This document shows positions 8,022 through 14,543 of a DNA stretch of 64,000 bases, piece by piece. Every line of letters begins with the position of its first letter. Within the stretch, counting starts at the first letter, position 1. The DNA comes from Larkinella knui (GTDB lineage Bacteria > Bacteroidota > Bacteroidia > Cytophagales > Spirosomataceae). The notes under the pieces were generated by a model. It did no database searches and was not told the origin of the DNA. It was given only the letters and a program-made list of their open reading frames with translations. Location: the NCBI RefSeq assembly GCF_003858645.1, contig NZ_RQJP01000001.1:806001-870000 (forward strand). Direction: 5' to 3'. The translations under genes and the position numbers were made by a program.

Positions 8022-8108
8022 AGTATAATTAGCGTATTCGTGTCAACTAATATAAGATATTTATATTATAAACATGCGGTAATGGTATGACAGTAATGAC
8101 GGGACGCT

Positions 8109-8184
8109 TATCTTTGCGAACACAATCTTGTTAACAGAAAGTTGAATCACCCCGGTTTCAATGGAACCGGGGTGTTTTGTTTGA
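8109..8184 (+). ncRNA. Candidate small RNA or orphan leader ending in a terminator
   Basis: TATCTTTG at 8109-8116 fits the Bacteroidota -7 element TAnnTTTG. About 30 bases later a strong terminator begins: CACCCCGGTTTC (8148-8159), a 3-base loop, GGAACCGGGGTG (8163-8174), then TTTTGTTT. No ATG-initiated frame fits in between and no plus-strand gene ends here, so the terminator would end a transcript of about 65 nt. The -33 element is not obvious. Inferred from signals only. Confidence 0.45.
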
Positions 8185-8342
8185 TTAAAAAATCGCAGGA
8201 CTCCAGGATGAATCTGCCTGTCACCTAAACGGAGAGTTGCTAGATTAATTCTGAATTAGGCCCTCAACAGTGGTCACATTTTGTTTTTTTTTACTTTCGG
8301 CGATCAGAAAGCTTTTTCTGGTTTGCACAATGTAAAGTTTAG

Positions 8343-8370
8343 GCCCGGCTAGTAAGTCGGGCTTTATTTT
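8343..8370 (+). terminator. Orphan terminator hairpin
   Basis: GCCCGGCT (8343-8350), AGTA loop, AGTCGGGC (8355-8362) with one G-U pair, then TTTATTTTT. The T-run is on the plus strand, yet the nearest plus-strand gene ends at 7536. It may end a short RNA starting in the gap. Confidence 0.6.
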
Positions 8371-8516
8371 TCGGAATCTTTAGGTTTTGCTGCTGAACCC
8401 TGCCTGTTGCTATCCATAAAACGGATGGATTCGTTGGCTGCGATGAAGAGCCCAGTTCGCATTGAGATGCCACAGGCTCCATTACTACGGTTGCCCGGAG
8501 GGGCAATAGACCTGGC

Positions 8517-8957
8517 TTATAGATGATCAATACTCTTGTGAGAAACAGCATTCCCATCGTCATCCAGGAGGACATAGGGATTGTAGGCCACCTCAAGGAC
8601 ATTCTCTTCTACATCCGCAAAGTAAAAGAAATAGCCCCCAAAAGATGTCATTTCAGGTTCTTTCAGGATTTTAACCTGCTTTTCCTTCAGCTCTTTGAAT
8701 AAGGAATCTACCTCCTGTTTTGTGTTTACGTTATAGGCTATCGTAAAGGACCGAAACCCCGTTCCGCTATCGGATACGCCTGACCCAATGGCAAGTGCTT
8801 TCCGGTCAAATAGGCTAAATAGAAAACCATTCATTTTAAAAAAGACAATATCTTTATTTTCAGCCACTGGTTTCCAGCCCAGTTTCTGGATGTAAAAATC
8901 TTTCATACCGGCTAAATCGGTGACCCCCAGCGTTATAACACTCACTCTTTGCTCCAT
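8517..8957 (-). CDS. VOC-family (glyoxalase-like) protein
   Basis: A 146-residue single-module VOC protein. ITLGVTDLAGMKDFYIQKLG is the family's opening strand and helix; FFKMNGFLFSLFDRKALA and the C-terminal FYFADVEENVLEVAYNP give the remaining strands with the late metal-ligand Glu. It is a separate lineage from the VOC gene at 744: the spacing and the loop with Gly-Ser repeats differ. The substrate is unknown. It is monocistronic, flanked on both sides by orphan terminators. Confidence 0.88.
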   Translation of the reverse strand: MEQRVSVITLGVTDLAGMKDFYIQKLGWKPVAENKDIVFFKMNGFLFSLFDRKALAIGSGVSDSGTGFRSFTIAYNVNTKQEVDSLFKELKEKQVKILKEPEMTSFGGYFFYFADVEENVLEVAYNPYVLLDDDGNAVSHKSIDHL

Positions 8958-9291
8958 CTTTCTTGTTTATTATTGAATCAAACCTTCGATCAAATTATCA
9001 AAACTTCATTCTTATTACCCAAAACCCATAACTTGTGGGACTGACGAATGGGAGGTTTAACCTACTAGTGATAGTCCTTTTGTTTAAAATCAAGTATACT
9101 AAAATATCACGTTTGTTTTACTAGAGATTGGTAAGGAGACAAAACCCGGTTCGTTAGCCGGGTTTTGTTTATTCGGGCATTTTAGTTCCTGAATTTGACA
9201 ACCTGAACAAAGGTATACGGAGGTCTGATTTGCAATTATTCAAATCAATTTATTCCACTTGGTGGTTATGAAAGCAACTTCAACTTAAGTT
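8958..9291. other. Intergenic region with an orphan terminator
   Basis: About 330 bases between two divergent genes. Besides the hairpin at 9139-9168 it carries a short AGGTT-T-AACCT inverted repeat near 9053-9063. No coding frame is supported. Confidence 0.4.
9139..9170 (+). terminator. Orphan terminator hairpin
   Basis: ACAAAACCCGG (9139-9149) pairs perfectly with CCGGGTTTTGT (9158-9168), followed by TT. No plus-strand gene ends upstream within 1.6 kb, so it is either the 3' end of a short RNA or a leader attenuator for the response regulator starting at 9292. Confidence 0.6.
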
Positions 9292-9687
9292 ATGCTGGAA
9301 AATCCTAAGATTTGGCTCGTTGACGATGACCAAAATATTATTGACGTTGTTGAGCGGGCTTTCGAAAAGCAGCAATTGAGTTGCCATATCTCGGTTTTTA
9401 AAGGCGCCGGAGAAATCATATCAATTCTTCAAAGTTCAAGTCCGCCTACGTTGATGATGATCGACTATTCAATGCCAGGTATGGATGGTGTAGCACTCAT
9501 CGAATGGCTGAAACAAAATCCGGATACCAGGACCCTTAAGGTGCTTCTGTTCAGTCAATTTATGTCGAAGGACTTGATTGAAAAGGCGCAAAAGCTGGGT
9601 GTTTACGAAGTGGCAGTTAAGCCCTTTAGTTTTACAGATTGGTGTGTTCTGGCCAGAGATTTATGCCTGGCAGGCCATTTCGATTGA
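9292..9687 (+). CDS. Single-domain response regulator
   Basis: A 131-residue CheY-like receiver with no output domain. The acidic triad DDD is at 11-13, the phospho-acceptor Asp58 lies in MIDYSMPGMDG, the switch Ser88 in LLFSQF, and Lys110 in VKPFS. All residues needed for phosphorylation are present. Such proteins relay phosphate in hybrid kinase chains or bind targets directly. No histidine kinase is adjacent (the nearest is at 29 kb), so the partner is unknown. It stands alone between two gene-free stretches. Confidence 0.92.
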   Translation: MLENPKIWLVDDDQNIIDVVERAFEKQQLSCHISVFKGAGEIISILQSSSPPTLMMIDYSMPGMDGVALIEWLKQNPDTRTLKVLLFSQFMSKDLIEKAQKLGVYEVAVKPFSFTDWCVLARDLCLAGHFD

Positions 9688-10192
9688 TTCGCTACGTGCC
9701 CTTACTGTTCTTGTCGTTGCCCGGAACGTATCGATTTTTCTGAGCAAGCGGTTTGGTTTTAATAAAATAGTGTTTAGTAAATAATGCTTAATAAATTTTG
9801 ATTTATACTAACCGTAGCTTCCAACTTTTGATGCTACATTGGAGTCTTTATTTCATTCTTTTAGTAGTATGCACATGCCCCGGAAAAATTATGCAAACCT
9901 ACGAAAATAAAGGATTAACAGCGCCACATACATCCACTGGTTGGTCGTTCATCATTTGACAAATTACCTCAAGGTACTACCATCGGGTCTACTCTTGAAA
10001 TAAAGACAACATCCAAAACGAAAGGCTTGTGCGGAAAAGAATACAGACTCATTTCGGCGTTTCGCTTAGCGGCCTACTGTAACGATTCGGGAATAGATAA
10101 AATGGACAGCCAGGCTTTACGCTTTGAGCGATCCCGTAGTTGGTCAGGGATTATTTTTCCTCAAAGTGATTAGCTGTTCGAAAATTCAACCT
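9688..10192. other. Gene-free region upstream of an AraC gene
   Basis: About 500 AT-rich bases. I see no coding frame with codon use like the neighbours and no strong hairpin. The AraC promoter is expected in the right half. Short frames here do not resemble known proteins. Confidence 0.4.
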
Positions 10193-11104
10193 ATGGACCC
10201 TCTTCTTTTGAAGGTAAATAAAACAGAAACGGATTCTTTTAGTGTCAATCACTTCAAGTATACGGGTTCTTTTCCGGGCTTGTGGCATTACCATGCCGAA
10301 TACGAATTAACGCTGATCCTTAAAAGCTCCGGAACCCGGTTTGTCGGTGACCATATTGATCGATACACTGAAAACGATCTGATTTTTATTGGAAAGAATT
10401 TAGCCCATACCTGGAAAACCGACAGTTCAAAAGAGAAAAATCAGTCATCGGAAGCGCTCGTCATCCATTTTAAAGAAGACTTTTTGGGAAAGACTTTTTT
10501 TACAACGCCTGAATTGTATGCCGTAGAAAAGTTTCTGCAACTATCCCAGCGAGGCATCAAGATAATAGGGAAAACCCAGGCCGCCATTATCGGGCATATC
10601 CATCAGATCCAGACTTTAAGCGGTGTCAATAAATTAATCAAATTACTGCAGATTCTTAGCCTATTAGCTGAGTCTACAGAATTGATTTTATTGTCCAGCG
10701 AGGGATATAGCCAGTATATCAATGAAAACACGAATGATCGGTTAAATAAAGTTCATGCTTATATCATGAATAATTTTAAATCATCCATTCGACTGGCCGA
10801 TGCGGCCGATGTTGCCATTATGAGTCCAACGGCTTTCTCCCGGTATTTTAAACAACGCATGCAAAAGCCATTTTCACAATTTGTAAATGAACTGAAAGTG
10901 GGCTATGCCTGTAAACTATTGATGTTGCATAAGTTCAGTATACAGCAGATCTGTTTTGAATGCGGATTTCAAAATGTATCCAACTTTAACAAGCAATTTA
11001 AAAGCTATACCGAACTGTCACCGAAACAATTCCAGCTAAAGCATAGAACGATGTACGTTCAGGCATCACTATACCAGCTTCAGGAGAATAACCCGGCTGA
11101 TTAA
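10193..11104 (+). CDS. AraC-family regulator facing the rhamnosidase operon
   Basis: A 303-residue regulator from the ATG at 10193, reading MDPLLLKVNKT; an in-frame upstream ATG adds a poor 23-residue tail. The cupin sensing domain opens with WHYHAEYELTLIL and continues with GDHIDRYTENDLIFIGKNLAHTW. The C-terminus has both HTH motifs: VAIMSPTAFSRYFKQRMQK and IQQICFECGFQNVSNFNKQF. Its stop overlaps the stop of the convergent operon's last gene in the tetranucleotide TTAA (11101-11104). AraC proteins often sense sugars or their breakdown products, so it is a candidate regulator of the glycan region, by position only. Confidence 0.9.
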   Translation: MDPLLLKVNKTETDSFSVNHFKYTGSFPGLWHYHAEYELTLILKSSGTRFVGDHIDRYTENDLIFIGKNLAHTWKTDSSKEKNQSSEALVIHFKEDFLGKTFFTTPELYAVEKFLQLSQRGIKIIGKTQAAIIGHIHQIQTLSGVNKLIKLLQILSLLAESTELILLSSEGYSQYINENTNDRLNKVHAYIMNNFKSSIRLADAADVAIMSPTAFSRYFKQRMQKPFSQFVNELKVGYACKLLMLHKFSIQQICFECGFQNVSNFNKQFKSYTELSPKQFQLKHRTMYVQASLYQLQENNPAD

Positions 11105-12063
11105 GCTATCCGGTTTTTCAGCGGCTCTCCGTTTATAATCCTCAACACTTCTTCGGCGGCAAATTGCTGAAGAATCGGAATGCTGCGTTGGCTATACCAG
11201 GCCGTGTGCGAGGTGAGTATCGTATTGGGTGCCTGCCGGATCGGGTGAGAATCCGGAAGCGGTTCCTGCTCGAAGACATCGATACCGGCACCACCAATTC
11301 TGTTTTCTGTTAAGGCTTGCGCTAAGTCAACCGTATTGATCAACCCACCCCGGGACGTATTGATTAAAACCGCGTTCGACTTCATTTTCAATAACGATTC
11401 CCGGTTGATGAGGTGATGGGTTTTGTCGTTGAGCGGCAAATGCAGGGAGAGAAGATCCGAAGTAGCCAGGGCTTCTTCAAAGGTTATTTTTTGAACACCC
11501 AGCGCCTGCATTTCTTCTTCGCTCACGAAGGGATCAAATGCAGCCCGTTTAAAATGGAAAGCAGCGGCTTTTTTGAGGACAACCCGCGCGATCCGTCCGA
11601 ATCCCAGGGTCGTAAACAAGGCGTCTTTACAGGCCGGAACCGTACCGGGCGGAATTATTTTCCAAACGCCCTCCCGAACCCGCTGATCCGTCGCCGGGAT
11701 TTGTCGGTGGAGCGCCATCGCCAGGGCCATAGTGTGATCAGACACTTCATCGATGCAATAATCCGGTACGTTGCAAACCGGTATCTGTCTTTCCCGGGCG
11801 GCTGCCAGATCAAGATTATCAACGCCAATACCGTAGCGGACAATGAGCCGGCAATTTGCCAGGTTTCGGATGACGGTTTCCGTAATGGGAGCCCATTGAA
11901 CGATCAGGGCAAAAGCATCCCGGGTTGCCGCCAATAAATCGGCTTCGCTTTTGCATTGGGCGTCGATAAGCTCATAGCCCGACTGTTCCAGCACCGCTCT
12001 TTCCGGGTTGATGTTTGAAAAGCCGTGATCCGTAATGACAATTTTTTTGGTGATGCTATCCAT
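11101..12063 (-). CDS. D-2-hydroxyacid dehydrogenase family protein
   Basis: About 320 residues from the ATG at 12063 (MDSITKKIVITDHGF); a TTG lies 15 bases earlier. The Rossmann motif LGFGRIA is present. The catalytic Arg is in NTSRGGLINT, the Glu in FEQEPLP and the His in LTSHTAWYS: the full R-E-H set of NAD-dependent D-2-hydroxyacid dehydrogenases, closest in feel to the CtBP/phosphoglycerate dehydrogenase branch. It would interconvert a 2-keto acid and a D-2-hydroxy acid. It is the last gene of the minus-strand operon, so it may act on an acid made from rhamnose by the preceding enzymes. The substrate is inferred. Confidence 0.85.
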   Translation of the reverse strand: MDSITKKIVITDHGFSNINPERAVLEQSGYELIDAQCKSEADLLAATRDAFALIVQWAPITETVIRNLANCRLIVRYGIGVDNLDLAAARERQIPVCNVPDYCIDEVSDHTMALAMALHRQIPATDQRVREGVWKIIPPGTVPACKDALFTTLGFGRIARVVLKKAAAFHFKRAAFDPFVSEEEMQALGVQKITFEEALATSDLLSLHLPLNDKTHHLINRESLLKMKSNAVLINTSRGGLINTVDLAQALTENRIGGAGIDVFEQEPLPDSHPIRQAPNTILTSHTAWYSQRSIPILQQFAAEEVLRIINGEPLKNRIA

Positions 12064-12109
12064 AAAAAGGTACGCCAAACGATGCGCAAAAGCCTGGCGA
12101 AAAAGAGGT

Positions 12110-13126
12110 TTAAAAAAGAATAACCGATTTGATGTGAGCCGCCCTGGCCAGCATCATATCGGTAAAAGCCGTCACGCCGTCATCCAGCGAGTAATAGTGA
12201 ACCCACGACGTGACGTCTACTTTCCCGGAAGCGATTAAATCCAACGATTCTTCGATTTCCTGCTGCGTGGCAGCGTAGGTGCCAATGAGTTGCTTTTCGG
12301 ATAGAATAATGTCGTACGAAAAAAAAGACCGGGAGTTTTCATAAAGACCGATGAGCACAACTGCCCCGCCGGGCCGAACGGCTTTCAGGGCCTGCTGGTT
12401 GGTTTGGGAACTCCCCACGGCATCGACGACCAGATCGATTCCTTCCTGGTCCGTATATCGATCAATAGCGGCAACCAGGTCTTCCTCCGAGGAATTGATG
12501 GTGGCCGTAGCACCTAATTCCCGCGAAATGGAAAGCCGTTCGTCCCGCAGATCGGCTACGTAAACTTCAACGCCCAGCAGGGATTGAAAGGCCTGCTGGG
12601 TAACCAGTCCGATGGGACCGGCCCCGATCACCAGAACTTTTTTAGGGTTCAAATGCCGGGTCAGGTTCACGATATGAATGCCATTGGCCAGCGGTTCGGC
12701 CATACAGGCGGCTTGTGGCGTTATCGTCTCCGGCATCGGCACCAGGCAATGGGCCGGTACGTTCACGTATTCCCCGAAGGCTCCCCCCCGATGCATCCCG
12801 AAAATTTGCCGGTTTTTGCATAAGTTCGTTACTCCGCGTTTGCAGGAATCGCACGTTCCGCAGGACACCACGCTATTGCTGGCCACCCGATCGCCTTTCG
12901 TAAAGCCCGTTACGTCGGCACCCATCTCTTCAATAGTTCCGCAAAACTCGTGGCCCATAATCAAAGGCGGGATCCGGCGCGGACTCTGGTTTTTGAAGGT
13001 TTCCAGTTCACTCCCGCAAATGCCGCAAGCCAGTACTTTCAGCAAGACCTCATCCCCGGAAAAAGAAGGGAATGGCCTTTCTGCAATCGTGAGTTTTTTA
13101 AACTCCGGATAAAACAGTGCTTTCAT
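12110..13126 (-). CDS. Zinc-dependent medium-chain alcohol dehydrogenase
   Basis: 338 residues from the ATG at 13126 (MKALFYPEF), 13 bases after the upstream stop; the frame is open further but would overlap that gene. Catalytic zinc ligands are Cys37 in CGICGSE and His59-Glu60 in MGHEFCG. Structural zinc ligands are Cys89, 92, 95 and 103. The NAD-binding GAGPIG is in the centre. This is the sorbitol/threonine/galactitol dehydrogenase branch of the family, typically oxidising a secondary hydroxyl of a polyol or sugar acid. Fourth or fifth in the operon order, it is a likely step in sugar or sugar-acid oxidation. Confidence 0.9.
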   Translation of the reverse strand: MKALFYPEFKKLTIAERPFPSFSGDEVLLKVLACGICGSELETFKNQSPRRIPPLIMGHEFCGTIEEMGADVTGFTKGDRVASNSVVSCGTCDSCKRGVTNLCKNRQIFGMHRGGAFGEYVNVPAHCLVPMPETITPQAACMAEPLANGIHIVNLTRHLNPKKVLVIGAGPIGLVTQQAFQSLLGVEVYVADLRDERLSISRELGATATINSSEEDLVAAIDRYTDQEGIDLVVDAVGSSQTNQQALKAVRPGGAVVLIGLYENSRSFFSYDIILSEKQLIGTYAATQQEIEESLDLIASGKVDVTSWVHYYSLDDGVTAFTDMMLARAAHIKSVILF

Positions 13127-13139
13127 AGGTAGCTGACTT

Positions 13140-13763
13140 TCAGAATTGAGCGACGGCTCGTATGGGGGAGCCGTCGCGGCCTTGTAGGTTGAGCGGAAAT
13201 CCCATGAAGGTAAATTCATCCGGAACCTGATCCAGATTCGTCAGGGTTTCCACAATGACGATTTCTTTTTTCAGCAGGATGTGATGGACTTCATACCAGT
13301 CGCGGCTGGGCGTTGGGGTGTCCATGCCCAGCATCCGGATGTTTCGGTCGGCCAGATACGCACTGGCTTCCTGAGTCAGCGACGGGAAATTTTCGAAGAA
13401 ATCATCCTTCCCGAAGTTTTTGTACCACCCCGTGTCGTAGATGATTTTGGCCTCGGGCACCAGCAGATGTTCATACGGCAAAAAATCATCCACGGTAATT
13501 TCTTCCCGGGCCGCTTTGGGGATTCGCAGGACGTGCACTTTCCCATAAAACCAGTCTAATGGCATCTGGTCCAGTGTTTTGCCATCATCCAGAAAGTGGT
13601 ACATCGCGTCCAGGTGCGTACCCTGGTGCGACCCCATCACGATTTGCGTAATGTTGTATTTCAACGTCCGGGTGGTTCCGTGCGGAACGATGCTCAACTT
13701 AGGGTCAGACGGAAACGTTTGCTGCCCGTGTACCAGGGGATGGGATAGATCGACAAGTTTCAT
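13140..13763 (-). CDS. Cyclase-family metal hydrolase (kynurenine formamidase-like)
   Basis: 207 residues with the hallmark H-x-G-T-H-x-D-x(3)-H of the cyclase family (KynB/SCP-type), here His46, His50, Asp52 and His56 in SHQGTHLDAMYHF. The opening LSHPLVHGQQTFPSDP and the closing GSPIRAVAQF also fit. The family binds metal ions and hydrolyses amides, esters or lactones. It lies 3 bases after the SDR stop, so it is translationally close. In this context hydrolysis of a sugar lactone is a reasonable guess; kynurenine breakdown is not supported because no other gene of that pathway is near. Confidence 0.88.
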   Translation of the reverse strand: MKLVDLSHPLVHGQQTFPSDPKLSIVPHGTTRTLKYNITQIVMGSHQGTHLDAMYHFLDDGKTLDQMPLDWFYGKVHVLRIPKAAREEITVDDFLPYEHLLVPEAKIIYDTGWYKNFGKDDFFENFPSLTQEASAYLADRNIRMLGMDTPTPSRDWYEVHHILLKKEIVIVETLTNLDQVPDEFTFMGFPLNLQGRDGSPIRAVAQF

Positions 13764-13766
13764 CGT

Positions 13767-14513
13767 TTATTTAGCTAGATAGCCGCCATCGACCACTAAG
13801 TCGCTGCCGGTAATGAAGGAAGAATCGTCACTGGCCAGAAAAGCGGCCGCTGCGGCTACTTCTTCGGGACGTCCCTGCCGGTTCAGTAAGTGCATGGCCG
13901 AAGCCCGACGATCTTCGTCGTCGATGTTCAGGCCCAGTTTTTCGCACGAATGGATGAAGGCGCTGGTGTAGATGTAGCCGGGGCACAGGGTGTTCACCCG
14001 GATCCCAAAAGCCGCCAGATCCTGCGCCCAGCATTTGGTTAATCCCCGAATGGCGAATTTGGTGGCGTTGTACGTAGCAAAATTAGCTTGTCCGACAAAA
14101 CCGCTCACCGATGAAAAATTGATGATGCTGCCACCGCCGTTCTTTTTCATTTGCGGAACAATGTATTTGGCCATCAGCGACGTACCGCCAATATTGACCG
14201 CATTGATCTGCTGCCATTCTTCCGCCGTAGCTTCCACGCCTTTGAAGATGAACCGGGCTGCGGTATTGATCAGCACATGAGCGGGGCCAACGGCTTGCTC
14301 AAGGGCCGCGCAGGTTTTCTCCACCGCCGTTTCATCACTGATGTCCAGTTGCCAGAAGTGGGCACCCAGGGCGGCTGCTTTCTGATTCGTATCGGGCTGA
14401 AGATCAACCAGAACCACTACACAGCCTTCTTCAGCCATTCGGATGGCGGTGGCATAGCCCAGATCGCCCAGACCACCGGTAATGACTACGGTTTTATTTT
14501 TTAGTCCTCTCAT
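13767..14513 (-). CDS. Short-chain dehydrogenase/reductase, candidate sugar dehydrogenase
   Basis: 248 residues, a classical SDR. The cofactor motif TGGLGDLG is at 12-19, Asp37 after strand 2 suggests NAD over NADP, and the active site has Ser at about 134 (NFSSVSG) with Tyr148 and Lys152 (YNATK). The C-terminal substrate loop contains IYTSAFIHSCEKLG. It resembles sugar or sugar-acid dehydrogenases of the L-fucose/L-rhamnose type, but I cannot prove specificity. It starts 30 bases after the second rhamnosidase and is the first cytoplasmic enzyme of the operon, fitting oxidation of the freed sugar. Confidence 0.88.
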   Translation of the reverse strand: MRGLKNKTVVITGGLGDLGYATAIRMAEEGCVVVLVDLQPDTNQKAAALGAHFWQLDISDETAVEKTCAALEQAVGPAHVLINTAARFIFKGVEATAEEWQQINAVNIGGTSLMAKYIVPQMKKNGGGSIINFSSVSGFVGQANFATYNATKFAIRGLTKCWAQDLAAFGIRVNTLCPGYIYTSAFIHSCEKLGLNIDDEDRRASAMHLLNRQGRPEEVAAAAAFLASDDSSFITGSDLVVDGGYLAK

Positions 14514-14543
14514 TGTTCCGTCACCTTCATTTTACGGCATTGA

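Larger units (their letters stand above)
7887..8516. other. Gene-free region with regulatory hairpins
   Basis: About 630 bases between the YegP-like start and the next VOC gene stop. It contains the inverted repeat at 7999-8021, a candidate short transcript at 8109-8184 and a second orphan terminator at 8343-8370. I see no convincing coding frame on either strand. Confidence 0.5.

Noticed and set aside
13127-13219. Extended start of the zinc dehydrogenase at 13219
   Set aside because: It would overlap the cyclase gene and adds residues not found in the family; ATG 13126 is preferred.
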